Assembly: GCF_910596095.1 (NCBI RefSeq)
Contig: NC_056550.1
Span: forward strand, 24,796,001-24,860,000
Direction of reading: 5' to 3'
From: Thunnus maccoyii
Taxonomy: Eukaryota > Chordata > Actinopteri > Scombriformes > Scombridae
Length of the DNA: 64,000 bases
The position numbers and the translations under genes are program-made. Below are positions 22,735-35,800 of this stretch, in pieces. Each line of letters begins with the position of its first letter. Within the stretch, counting starts at the first letter, position 1. The notes beneath the pieces are model-generated. The model was not told the origin of the DNA, did not search any database, and saw only the letters and a program-made list of their open reading frames with translations.

Positions 22735-25700
22735 ATGTCTGCAGAAAGGTAAGTTTTAAATCAGAGCTACTGCTGCCTCTGTATAATAATTTCAATATGC
22801 ACTTTATAGCCAAATCAACATGTAATTAATATATTTGACATATTTCATATTGTAAACACCAAAACTGTAAATTATATTATATTTTGGGTGTGTGTGTGTT
22901 GGTTGGGTTATAAACACAACAAAAAGATATCAACAAAACACATATATTACAATAAGGTGAATGTGTTTGTCTTCACAGGCCTTGGGGTTATATTTAAACC
23001 ATTTACTTTATATAATTTGTGGATTATACATATATGGCATTCATATGTGTGTTGTTTTTAATTGATCTGTCTGAATTAAAAAATCACTTGTGCACTGTAT
23101 ACAGTAAAAAAAACAAAAACAATTCTGTCAAATAGAAACATTTGACAATTTGTTCACTTTTATTGCATATAAATATCAAATGACTTGCACAAAACATGGA
23201 ATCCCCTGACAAAAGCCTATATCAGCTCAACCTAATTTATACCTGTCGACATCTAGGTTTCAAAAACACAGGAGGTTTTTCTCCCATCCACCATCGGTAT
23301 GTTTTACATGAGAACAGCTCGCTGGTCAAGCTGATAACACCAAATGCTTTTAAACTTAGCTGCTGGCTGAAACAAAATCAGCCCCTCCTCTTATTTTCAG
23401 CAGGAAACTAAGCGGAGCAGACAACTTGAGTGAGTGCAGTGATGAGTGATATATATCAGGCAGGGTCGTTTGCACATACTCACCTCTGCCTCTGGGTTGG
23501 GTTGCCAGGTACCATCCCACACAGAAACTGAGGAGCACCCATTTGATTTATGTCACTATGAAATTGGTTGATTAACGGGAGAAATTACCAATCGGGGGCA
23601 CAGCAGGAGAAAGTGTTAAAGATAGGGAGACTCCCGCAAGACTATTGGCAGATATGCTAATTTGGATCCGATCACCTTTCAAAAGCTATGAAAAGCCACA
23701 TCAGTGTTCCACTGAATTTAAAAGCTGGTGTTCTTGATCAGTTTAATAAAGTTTATCTTTTATTATTGAAAAAGGAGGTTCTGTCAGGTCTTTCTCCCGA
23801 ACTGTCTCGCAAATCTAATGTGGACATAAAGTAGGTCTTGCAAGTATCCGATGAGATTTACCTTAAATTTGTTTTCACATTTCACTTCTCAGACAACTAC
23901 CATTAGTTTACATATACGTTGTTTTGTCTTACAGAAAGAACCTGCAGAGGGCCTTGTGCCAGTACACCAAAGACACCCTCAGTTATATTAACACGCTAAA
24001 AGAATTCAGTGAGAGGCTTCCTGAATGGATAAATGCAAGGAAGACAGAGTTGAGGACTTTAACAGACATCAAAGACAGAAAGAAGCATGAAAAACTGGAG
24101 CAGGAGCTTGCTGCTGTGCTGAAGGACACTCTGGGAGGTCTGGAGAAGCTCGACTGCTTCCTGGATGCAGTGGAGAGGTTGGCGGTCACCTCACTGCATG
24201 TGTTTAATGAGGAGAACTGGGTGTTACATCTACCCCAAGAGATCAGCCCTGAGACTGTTCAGGTTGGTATCATTGCTGCTCTGCTGGTCTGTCCACTCCT
24301 CCTCCAGTTTAAAAGAGATGCGAAGGCCTTCTTCCTTCCCAAACTTCAGAATGTGGAAGTGCTGGAATATCAGTTGGACGAATACATCCAGACCACCCAG
24401 AAGATCTGTGACAAGTTAGAGGAAAGGTAAAATTTTTCAGTCATGAACAGCACCTTCTATTTTTTGTTGAAATAATACGCTGATTGTGCAAAAGACATTA
24501 TTTGAAATCATATCTATAAATTAATGGTATAATTATATAATTCACAGCTCTTTCAGTGAGTTTTGCCTGAGGATGAATATGGAAACTGTGGTAGATCTTG
24601 ATGTGGATTTGTCTGAAGATGACATACAAAGGATGCTTTGTCACATCAATCAGCTTAATGAAATCAGGTAAGCATGAAGTGATAATAAGAGGTTTGGTGG
24701 TGCTAAAATATTACCTCATTGCAGTTGTGCAAAGTTGTGTATTTCTGAAATGTAGTCAACATTTTCAATAGTAGAGACAGTTTGAGCTATAATTGGTATT
24801 TCAGCTATTTAAAAACATGTTGTATAGAACAGATGTTTACAAAATTATTGGGCATCCAAAAGCACAAATATTCTGTAGAGGTTTGGGTGGAAGTTGTCTT
24901 TAGAACGCAATACTGAAAGGTTCAAGTAGTTAATTTACTTTTGCTTCTATTTCGTCGGCAACATCTAATCAGTATTATGTCAGTGTACTGTAGAGTTCAA
25001 TAGACTTTACAGACAACAACTTCTCTCTGTATCAAAGATTAAAATACATTATGTCTGATATAATAAAAGCCTTTTAAATACTACTTAAATACTCACTTCA
25101 GTGACAAATAGGATTACATTTCCAGTGATTAATTGATCTGTAATTGTATTATAACTAGCACAATCTGTATGAATCATGTAAACTTGAAACATTGAAAATA
25201 TATGCAATGATTACATGTTATTTATTTATTGTTAAAAGAATGCAGGTAAACTAAAAGGACACTAGGGAGCAATATGACCCTGATTATGAAGAACACATGA
25301 CAGTATATGTGGGTGGCTGTAGCTCAACTAGTAGAGCAGGACATCCATTGACTGCAGGAGGGTTTGTGGTTCAATCCCCATGTTTCTTCTTTCCACATGT
25401 TGAAGTATGTAAATGAGAAGGAAATTGTGCTAAATAACTGCAGCAAAACTTACCTTGTCTGTTTAAATAGGAGATATACTCTCTCTTGCTTCAACTCTTT
25501 ACCTTTAATGTCCAGTATTAAATTGAGTAATATAAAATGCTAATTACCAAAACACAGTTACTTATATAACAAAAAATACAGCTTGATGTGGCTCATTTGA
25601 CAAATGCTTTTGTCCAAAGTGACTTCCTGTTCATACAATTGAGAGTAATTTTCAAGGTTCAGTGTGTTGCTCGAGGACACTTCGACACATGGAAAGGAGG

Positions 25701-26966
25701 AGCCAGGGATTGACCCACCAACTCTATGATTAGTAACTAAATTATGGCGAGTATATCCAACTGGTAGAATAAATCAGACATGCAAGTTTCTGGAGACAGT
25801 TTTGGTTCAGGTGTTCATTGAGCCCAGATTCTGAGTTTTGTTCTCTGCTGATTTTATGACTTGTAACGATTTTGTGCTCATCTTTGCTGAGGTGATTTAT
25901 TACTGCTTTAGCCTCCTATAGTGTGTGTTAAATAAATGTGGAAAACATGTGCCAAATCCCAAGTGTTTTTCATATTTTTCAATATCATGTTATACTTAAC
26001 AATGTCCACTCTTTTTTTCTCTCTTCTTTTCTTCTTTTATCTTTTCTCTTCATCAGGATGGACCAGCACTTCCGGATGGTGTTCTTGTTCAAGGAGGAAT
26101 CATGTCGTCACTTCATCAGTGAGTTTGATGAACGACAGCCCAGAATGCTGCAGTTTCTAAATGACCTGGAGGAGAGTGCTGTTCAGCTAGACAGGATGAA
26201 TAAAGGGGCAAAGATCTCCAGTGTGGCAGGAAGCTCGGTGGGGGCGGTTGGAGGTGTCCTTACCATCATTGGTTTGGCATTAATTCCTGTAACAGCTGGA
26301 GTGTCTCTTGCTCTGACAATGACTGGGGTGGGGCTGGGAATTACCAGCGGAGTTAACAGCGCTGTCACCACAGCCACAGAGATTGGAGTCAACCGCACAT
26401 ATCAAAATAAAGCCAGTGAAGCCTTCCAGAGCTTCATGGAGGATGTGCAGAGTCTCCAGGATTGTCTGGAGGAGGTCATCAACAGTCAGAAAGATGTAGC
26501 TGTGGGAGTAAGCAAGGTGTTTTGTAAAGTTGGTCTTGTTGGAAAAAGCATAGAGTCACTTGTTATGAAGATGTCGAAAAGTAAAAAGCAGATAGCAGGT
26601 GCTGGCAAAGTAGTGGCCGTGGAAGGTAAAGTGTTAAGTGACATGTCCAAAGTGGCGTCACATGTCCCAGTTGTTGGTCAGGCAGCAGTCAAAGGGTCCC
26701 TTGCTCTCACCAAGTCAGCCAGGGCTGGTCTCATTGCACTCAATGCTCTTTTCATTGGCATGGACATCTTCTTCATCTGTAAAGACAGCATCAGTCTGGC
26801 CAAAGGCAGTGAGACTGAAGTCTCACAGCTCATCAGAGCCAGAGCTGCACTTTGGAGCTCAGAGATGGACTCGTGGAAGAAGATCCGTGATTCTTTGCAT
26901 CAGGGTCTGCTGACATCAGAGGAAAAACGAGCTATCCTGGAGACACCGTTTTATCCAGAGGGGTAG
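22735..26966 (+). CDS. APOL-like gene 3 (short exon 2)
   Basis: Exons 22735-22748 (MSAER), 23935-24426, 24548-24667 and 26057-26966 give 511 aa, all with GT-AG borders and phase 2. Exon 2 begins KNLQRALCQYTKDT and is the short form (492 nt), lacking the 35-residue stretch of genes 2, 4, 6 and 7. The APOL domain begins at M210; the hairpin is VGAVGGVLTIIGLALIPVTA. The linker is its own version (INSQKDVAVGVSKVFCKVGL). The C-terminal helix reads AGLIALNALFIGMDIFFICK, and the protein ends FYPEG. Its 3' UTR starts as type I but changes to type II flank at a (CA)n repeat (27226-27311), so it uses a different poly(A) region (27917) from genes 1, 2, 4 and 6. Upstream module and intron 1 pair with gene 5, not with the long-exon genes. 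Confidence 0.84.
25312..25410 (+). repeat. tRNA-derived SINE head, gene 3 intron 3
   Basis: Boxes tgtagctcaactagtagagc and gtggttcaatcc; orthologous to the other intron 3 copies. Confidence 0.55.
25582..25738 (-). repeat. Minus-strand SINE fragment, gene 3 intron 3
   Basis: Same element and position as in gene 1. Confidence 0.5.
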
Positions 26967-27222
26967 ACAGAGTCACGATGAAAATTCCCATCTGATCTAG
27001 TTTGTGAAAAACAAATGAAAAACAGTTTTGTGCATGTATGTATAAAGATTTAATCCTGCATACATCAGAAAATCACTGAGCATCCTCATTTAAGTTTATC
27101 TTTAGAGATTAAGTTGGGATTCTTATGATTGTTAACCAACTACTGTTTTCAATGATTACATAACCAGCATATCTTTTGTTTCTTGTTTCAATCTATATAT
27201 CATACCTTTTGCAGATTATTTT

Positions 27223-27225
<3 letters not shown>

Positions 27226-27311
<86 letters not shown>
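27226..27311. repeat. (CA)n(TA)n microsatellite at a recombination joint
   Basis: About 35 CA units then about 7 TA units. Left of it is type I 3' UTR; right of it is type II flank beginning gtaaaatatgaaaactac. Confidence 0.95.
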
Positions 27312-27916
27312 GTAAAATATGAAAACTACTTTTAACACAAGAGTTGTCATTTTCTACCATGTCCAATGCTCCAGTGTACATTTTACCACATAAAGAGAGC
27401 ACAATACTTAGATTAGATTGTATTAGAATAATGCTAGGTGCCTTTTCTGCTTCATTTATTAGACACCAAGTAGCCAAAATAAATGTGTTTTGATGTTTGT
27501 TGTTTTTCTTTGTACAGTGTGGGATATTGTGGTGGTGCACATCGTGAGGCTCGGCATCTCACTGTATTTTTGGGATATTTACTTAACTTTCTCTGAAGAT
27601 ATAGCATCAATTATGCTGTAGCATTTACTTTCCTGCACTCATCTGTAAATGATACTGTATTTTTGCACTTCTGGTTGGATGCTAACTGCATTTCATTGGC
27701 TTTGTACCCGTACTCTGAACAATGACAAAGTTGGATCTAATCTATTGTTTCATAAAACGGAAGCAGTTTTCCAAAGATGTGGTGTCCATGGAGATACCTG
27801 CTTTTGTCTTTGCAGTGTCTTATTTTTGTAATGCTTTGATTTTACAATGAAACTATATCACTGGTTTCACTACTTTTACTGTCTTGTTATTCTGACTTGA
27901 GAAAAGTTCTGTATTC

Positions 27917-27922
27917 AATAAA
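27917..27922 (+). terminator. Poly(A) signal, gene 3
   Basis: AATAAA in the type II flank. It lies ~950 nt after the stop because the type I signals were lost at the CA-repeat joint. Confidence 0.4.
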
Positions 27923-28608
27923 TGTATGTAAATGTAAGACACAGATTGACTTTCTTTTTTCTCTTAGTCTTAAACTTTTAGTCTTGTTTAGTTTAGTTTG
28001 GTAAGTTTTATTACTAAAATACTCTACTCTGACTTGACTTCAACCACTGGACACAAGATGTCTCCTACTTCACTGAAAAGTCCATTCTCAGTGTTTGTGC
28101 TCTGGAGGCTTCAAGTTTCCACATCACACCTGTGTAAGTTGCATACTGGACCATGATTGGCTGCCAACTGGTTGTGATGTCACTGCTTGTGCCAAGGTAC
28201 CAATCCTGTATTTACATTTTTTATTAGTGAATTAAATTTTTAATTTGAAGTTATAAGATTTGTATCATCAATGGAAACAAATCTTTGCAGACTGACCGGA
28301 AAGACAGTTCGCTGAAGAGAACAACTTTAAGTTTTCAGAATATGCATAGAGCCATGCAATTTCAGAGAACCTTTTCACTCTATCATGCAGACTTTGCTAT
28401 CTGTTGAACAAATTGCAACTTGTTTTAGTGACCAGTATTCACATGGGGACTTGACAAATTGACACAGAAAGGCACATAATGAGTTTACACCACAGATCTG
28501 TGTCTCAATACTGATGCTCATTTTATGTGACCAGTTGCGGGACCTATGCAGGAGGTGGGAAAACTTTTCTCATTTGTGTTAACAGACACGTCACTCATAA
28601 TCATTAAT

Positions 28609-29175
28609 CACTGCAGACCCTTCACACCCTGAACATAACCTGTTCCACCTTCTCCTCTCTGGTAAGTGCTACAGACCACGTTACACCAAAACCACCAGAC
28701 ACAGTTTCTTCCCTCTCGCCGTCACACTGATGAACAGTTAAATCAGTCATCCATCACTGTCAAATATATATTTAAGCAGGTTGTATATATTGTTCACAGA
28801 CGTGTACATGTGCATATACTGTGCATAACAACTTACTATATGTATATGAAGTAACTTATTTTTTCATTCAATATTTATTTCAGCAGTCCTAAACACCTTT
28901 ACACTACTTGTTGACAATCTACAGAAACTGTTACTGTTACTGTAACTGTATATAGACATGTATGTTGTTGTCCATTTGTTGTTTCTATATGTATATATCT
29001 ATTTTTTTCACCTACTGGCTTGTAAATAATAGTCATACATTTATGTTTACATATCTCTGTTCAGCTTGTTGTCCTTGTTTTGACTGTATATCCATGTGTA
29101 TCTCCTGAACTTTGTTGTACATTGAGAGCCACTGGAATCTGGAGTCAAATTTCTTTTATACATAAACATACTGAC
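28609..29175 (+). mobile_element. LINE 3' end fragment (non-LTR, CR1/L2/Rex-like)
   Basis: It starts with the last codons of a LINE ORF, best read in the related copy at 57300-57426 (LLSGRRYRPRYTKTTRHSFF, PLAVTLMN), and continues through a 3' UTR ending near ctggagtcaaatttctttta. Related fragments lie at 40386-40860, 47816-48372 and 57308-57855. Only the tail remains at 13155, 21810, 31243, 19742, 37880 and 54841. The 5' end is truncated, as is usual for LINEs. It was present before the array expanded. Confidence 0.6.
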
Positions 29176-30564
29176 CTTTTTTGACAACCTACACAAAATT
29201 ATATCCAGTCACTCGGCACGTATACAACTTCCTTCACAGCCGTGTAACAGCTGCAGAGGTCTGACGCTGATTTCCTGTAAGTCTGAGATACAATTTCACA
29301 TGGTAGTCAAGGTGGCCTTAACCTCCTCAAATAGAAGAAAAGAGGGGAAAAGTCTGTTAATCTTTATTTGCAGTGATAATTTAAACTAATCAAGCAAAAA
29401 GCAACAAAACGTCATACATGTGGTGTAGCAGCGTCCCGATTTCAGACAGCGACCATGTCAAGCTTGCAACTCGTTCTTAAGCAGGATCAAAAGAGATCTG
29501 CTGAGCTGACATAATGTAAATGTAAATGTAGTAAATAAGAAAAAATACATAATCATCTCAGTAATAACAGTAATACGGGATAACAATAGTCTAATCTACT
29601 CACAATAAACACATTATATAAGGGTCATATCCTATCAATAATAGTGGGATAATAAGGTAAAATCTTTGCAATTTGAAAACAGTAATGAGGTAAAAATTAA
29701 AGGATAAGACTGGTGATTTTCCTTTTTTTAAATTATTTATTTATTTATTTATTCATTTTTACAAATGCATTGCAATGTATTCCTCTGTGCTGTAGACCTC
29801 TGCTGTTTTTCAAAAACATAAAAACATGTAAAGGAGTCAAACCGCTGCACTGGGTGACATGTTGTTTCACCACGAAGCGTTTGGTCACGTTAAAAACGGC
29901 TCCAAAGACTAAAAACAGTGATCATGTTTTCTGTCTAAGCTACTTTTTAACCAATGAAACACTTTTACTCAGAGGTTACGTGATCATTTTATTAAACATT
30001 AAACCAGGAACAGAAAGTTTACTTGTTCATTATGGTTGTACAGAGGAAGACACTGAGACAAAAGGAGAAGATAAACAGACTAAGCATAAACTGGTAGCCA
30101 CAGAAAAAGAAAGTGTAAGTAAGAAAACAACAAGACAGAACAGCAGCAAAGAATCACAAACTGAGTCAAAGTTTCATGGATGGAAACAGTGAAAACATAA
30201 CAGTCAGTCAAATAAATGATGTTTTCCTTTCCCTTATGGCCACAGTCATGTAGATTTTATTACAAACATTATTTAGAATTTACAATTTATCAATTAATTC
30301 ATGTGTTTACATATTTACAAGTATGAAATATTCAATACATTTTAGTATTTTTGGATGGAAACAGAAGGAAATAGGGTGGCAGGCATCACTGTAAGACTGT
30401 TAGTTTCAATAATAAATCTAAATCTTCATGTCACAGTCCGAATAACTTTTCAGCAGAAAAAGGAAGCGTTTTGGGTTGGGTGGGGCTTGTTGGGATTGCT
30501 CAATAATTGTATTGGAATAGTCCCATATTAGTACATAAGGGAAGAAGACTGTCTGAGGTGACAA

Positions 30565-30578
30565 ATGTCTGCGGAAAG
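30565..30578 (+). other. Extra copy of coding exon 1 (alternative first exon of gene 4)
   Basis: ATGTCTGCGGAAAG followed by the donor gtaagt, identical to the exon 1 at 32823. It lies after a complete upstream module and has no exon 2 of its own before the second module starts. It could splice in frame to 33708 and give the same protein. Confidence 0.6.
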
Positions 30579-32822
30579 GTAAGTTTAGAATCACTGAACT
30601 ACTGCTGTCTCTGTGTAGTAATTTCAAAATGCACTTTATATCCATTTGATATATTTTATATTGCAAACACCAAAACTTTATATTATATTACACTTGGGGT
30701 GTGTGTGTGTTGGTGGGGGTTATAAATGCAACATAAACAACAAAAAGATATCAACAAAACAGATCCACTACAATAAAGTGAATGCGTTTCAGCTCGAATT
30801 CCGAATTTAAACTCAGAACTCAAATATAATTTTCATATGTGGCCCGAATCCTCTTCCGTATGAGACAAACCAGCCCCTCCTCTCATTTTCAGCAGCAAAC
30901 TGAGGTGCGCATGCTCACCTCTGCTTCTGGGTTGGGTTGCCAGGTCACCATCTCACACAGAAACTGAGGAGCCCCCATTTGTTTTGTATCATCATGAGAC
31001 TTTCTTTCTTCTCTTTGTCTCAAACCTTTAGTCTTGTTTAGTTTGGTTTAGTTTGGTAAGTTTTATTTGTATTCTAGAAAATTGAGTTTGGACACTAATT
31101 TTAAAGAAGAAATTTTAAAATGCTCTTCTTTGACTTGACTTCAACTGCTGGACACAAGATGTCTCCTACTTCACTGTAAAGTCCATTCTCAGTGTTTGTG
31201 CACTGGAGGCTTCAAGTTTCCATATCACACTTGTGTATGTTTTTAATATGTATATATCTATTTTTTTCACCTACTGGCTTGTAAATAATAGTCATACATT
31301 TATGTTAACATATCTCTGTTCAGCTTGTTGTCCTTGTTTTGGCTGTATATCCATGTGTATCTCCTGAACATTGTTGTACATTGAGAGCCACTGGAGTCTG
31401 GAGTCAAATTTCTTTTATACATAAACATACTGTACTTGGCCTTTTGTGACAACCTACACAAAATTATGTCCAGTCACTCGGCACGTATACAACTTCCTTC
31501 ACAGCGTGTAACAGCTGCAGAGGTCTGATGCTGATTTCCTGTAAGTCTGAGATACAATTTCACATGGTAGTCAAGGTGGCCTAAACCTCCTCAAATAGAA
31601 GAAAAGAGGGGAAAAGTCTGTTAATCTTTATTTGCAGTGACAATTTAAACTAATCAAGCAAAAAGCAACAAAACGTCATACATGTGGTGTAGCAGGGTCC
31701 CAATTTCAGACAGCTACCATGTCAAGCCTGCAACTCGTTTTTAAGCAGGATCAAAAGAGATCTGCTGAGCTGACATGATGTAAATGTAAATGTAGTAAAT
31801 AAGAAAAAACACATACTCATCTCAGTAATAACACAGTAATACGGGATAACAATAGTCTAATCTACTCACAATAAACACATTATATAAGGGTCATATCCTA
31901 TCAATAATAGTGGGATAATAAGTAAAATGTCTGCATTTTGAAAACAGTAATGAGGTAAAAATTAAAGGATAAGGCTGGTGATTTTCCTTTTTTTTTTTTA
32001 ATTTTTCATTTATTTATTTATATTTATTTTTTTACAAATGCCTGTATTCCTCTGTGCTGTAGACCTCCTCTGTTGTCCAAAAACATAAAAAAGTCAGTGA
32101 GTCAAACTGCTGCACTGGCTGACATGTTGTTTCACCAATAAGAGTTTGGGTATGTTAGTTTGGTTAAAAACGGCTCCAGACTAATGACAGTGATCATGTT
32201 TTCTGTCTAAGCTACTTTTTAACCAATGAAACACTTTTACTCAGAGGTTACATGATCATTTTATTAATCATTGAACCAGGAACAGAAAGTTTACTTGTTC
32301 ATTATGGTTGTACAGAGGAAGACACTGAGACAAAAGGAGAAGATAAACAGACTAAGCATAAACTGGTAGCCACAGAAAAAGAAAGTGTAAGTAAGAAAAC
32401 AACAAGACAGAACAGCAGCAAAGAATCACAAACTGAGTCAAAGTTTCATGGATGGAAACAGTGAAAACAGAACAGTCAGTCAAATAAATAATGTTTTCCT
32501 TTCCCTTATGGCCACAGTCATGTAGATTTTATTATAAACATTATTTAGAATTTAGAATTTATCAATTAATTCATGTGTTTACATATTTACAAGTATGAAA
32601 TATTTAATACATTTTAGTATTTTTGGATGGAAACAGAAGGAAATAGGGTGGCAGGCATCACTGTAAGACTGTTGGTTTCAATAATAAATCTAAATGTCAC
32701 AGTCAAATTTTCACAGAGGAAGGAAGTATATGGGTGGGGTGTTGCTTGTTGGAACGGCTTTGTCTTCAAAAGCTGCCCAACAACTGTTTCTCAATAGACA
32801 CATAGACTATCTGAGGTGACAA

Positions 32823-35800
32823 ATGTCTGCGGAAAGGTAAGTTTCGAATCATTGAACTACTGCTGCCTCTATGTAGTAATTTCAATATGCACTTTATATC
32901 CAAATCAACATGTAATCAATATATTTCATATTGTAAACACCAAAACTGTATATTATATTATACTTGGGGTGCGTGTGTGTTGGTGGGGGTTATAAATGCA
33001 ACAAAAATAACAAAAAGATATCAACAAAACGTATCCACTACAATAAAGTGAATGCGTTTCAGCTAAAATTCTGAATTTAAACTCAGAACTCAAATATAAT
33101 TTTCACATGTGGCCCGAATCCTCTTCCGCATGAGACAAACCAGCCCCTCCTTCTCATTTTCAGCAGCAAACTGAGGTGCGCATGCTGACCTCTGCTTCTG
33201 GGTTGGGTTGCCAGGTCACCATCTCACACAGAAACTGAGGAGCCCCCATTTGTTTTGTATCATCATGAGATCCAATTTAATTCAATACAATTTTTTTTAT
33301 ACAGCACCAAATTATCTCAGGGCACTTTTCACAAAGAGCAGGTCTAGACCGTTAAACGGGACATTAATCGGAGAAATTACTAATTGGGAGAAAGGGTTAA
33401 TAATACGGAGACTCCTGCGAAAAGTGGGAGTGTTGGGAGGTGTGCTAATTTGGATCTGATCACCTTTCAAACGCCTTATGTATCAGTGTTCCACTGGATT
33501 TAAAATCTGGTGTTTTGATCAGTTTAATAAAGTTTATCTTTTATTATTGAAAAAGGAGGTTCTGTCGGGTCTCTCTCCTGTGCTGACTTGCAAAATTAGT
33601 GTGGAGATAAAGTAGGTGTTGCAAGATTTTCTTTTCATTTGTTTGAACATTTCACTTCCTGGACAACTATCATCGATTTACACACATGTTGTTGTTTTGT
33701 CTTACAGAGGAAAACTGCAGAAGGCCTTGTGCCAGTACACCAAAGACACCTTCAGTTGTGTTAACATGCTAAAAGAATTCAGTGAGAGCCTCCCTGAATG
33801 GAAAGATGCAAGGGAGAAAGAGTTACAAAGGATCAGGGACATTAAAGACAGAGCTGATGAAATTGACCTGAGCATCGGCCATGTTAAACAGTCAGAGAAC
33901 AAAGGCAAGGCTTTTGTGAAATATATGAAGAGCAAGGTGACCTTCGTGACTGCATACAGCAGGCGTAAAGAGTTGGAGAAGGAGCTTGCTGCTGTGTTGA
34001 AGGTCACTCTGAGAGGCCTGGAGAAGCTCAACTGCTTCCTGGATGCAGTGGAGAGGTTGGCGGTCACCTCGCTGCATGTGTTTGAGGAGGAGAACTGGGT
34101 GTTACATCTGCCCCAAGACATCAGCTCTGACACTGTTCGGGATGTCATCACTGCTGCTTGGCTGGTCTGCCCGCTCATCCTTGCCTTTAAAAGAGATGCG
34201 AAGGCCTTCTTCCTTCCCAAACTTCAGAATGTGGAAGAGCTGGCAAATCAGTTGGACAAATACATCCAGACCACCCAGAAGATCTGCGACAAGTTAGAGG
34301 AAAGGTAAAATTTTTCAATCATGAACAGCACCTTCTATTTTTTGTTGAAATAATATGCTGATTGTGCAAAAGACATTATTTGAAATCATATCTATAAATT
34401 AATGGTATAATTATATAATTCACAGCTCTTTCAGTGCGTTTTGCCTGAGGATGAATATGGAAACTGTGGTAGATCTTGATGTGGATTTGTCTGAAGATGA
34501 CATACAAAGGATGCTTTGTCACATCAATCAGCTTAATGAAATCAGGTAAGCATGAAGTGATAATAAGAGGTTTGGTGGTGCTAAAATATTACCTCATTGC
34601 AGTTGTGCAAAGTTGTGTATTTCTGAAATGTAGTCGACACTTTCAATAGTAGAGACAGTTTGAGCTTTATTTGGTATTTCAGCTATTTAAAAACATGTTG
34701 TATAGAACAGATGTTTAAAAATTTATTGGGCATCCAAAAGCACAAATATCCTGTAGAGGTTTGGCTGGAAGTTGTCTTTAGAACGCAATACTGAAAGGTT
34801 CAAGTAGTTAATTTACTTTTGCTTCTATTTCGTCGACAATATCTAATCAGTATTATGTCAGTGTACTGTAGTGTTCAATAGACTTTACAGACAACAACAA
34901 CAATTAAAATACAGTATGTCTGATATAATAAACACTAAATTCAGTGGCAAATAGGATTACATTACCAATGATGAATTAATCTCTTGTTGTATTATAACTA
35001 GCACAGTCTGTATGAATCATTTAAACTTGAAACATTGAAAATATATGCAATGATTACGTGTTATTTTTTTATTGTTAAAAGAATGCAGGTAAGCTAAAAG
35101 GACACTAGGGGGCAATATGACCCTGATTATAAAGAACACATGACAATTTATGTTGATGACTGTGGCTCAACTAGTAGAGTTGACATCTATTGATTGCAGG
35201 AGGGTTTGTAGTTCAATCCCCTGTTTCTTCTTTCCACATGTTGAAGTGTGTATATAAGAGGGAAACTGTGCTAAATAACTATGGCCAATTTACCATGTCT
35301 GCTCAAATCGCAGATAAAGGGGGGGGACTCTCTCTTGCTTCAATTCTTTACCTTTAATGTCCAGTTTTAAATTGGGTACTGTAAAATGATAATTACCAAA
35401 GCACAGTTATTTATGTAACAAAAATTACAACTTGATGTGGCTCATTTGGGAAATACTTTTGTCCAAAGTGACTTCTTGTTCATACAAATTGAGAGTAATT
35501 TTAAAGCCTCAGTGTGTTGCTCGAGGACACTCGAGCCAGGGATTGACCCACCAACTCTATGATTAGTAACTAAATTATGGCTGTTATATCCAACTGGTAG
35601 AATATATCAGACATATAAGTTTCTGACGACAGTTTTGGTTGAGGTGGAAAAGAGACAGGAAGGCCTTCTTTGATTAAAAAAGGGATTTCTAAGTTAGTCA
35701 GGTCATTGAGCCCAGATTCCGTGTTTTGTTCTCTGCTGATTTTATGACTTGCAGCTATTTTGTGCTCATCTTTGCTGAGGTGATTTATTGCTGCTTTAGT

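Larger units (their letters stand above)
26967..32822 (+). other. Gene 3 3' flank and doubled upstream module of gene 4
   Basis: Type I 3' UTR runs to the CA repeat at 27226, then type II flank with poly(A) signal 27917-27922. A LINE 3' end (28609-29175) follows, then a first upstream module with Lys/Glu-rich frame (to 30192) and a first copy of exon 1 (30565-30578) with ~420 bp of intron 1. At ~30998 the sequence jumps back to type II flank and repeats: LINE tail at 31243-31445 and a second module with frame at 32252-32464, ending at the exon 1 that adjoins gene 4. Confidence 0.65.

Noticed and set aside
23196-23411. Frame MESPDKSLYQLNLIYTCRHL... in intron 1 of gene 3, also in gene 5 (41893)
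   Set aside because: Present only in the two recently duplicated introns, so conservation means little; no domain is recognised and no splice fit was found.
27193-27540. Minus-strand frame with a Val-Cys run
   Set aside because: The run is the CA microsatellite; the rest is 3' flank DNA.
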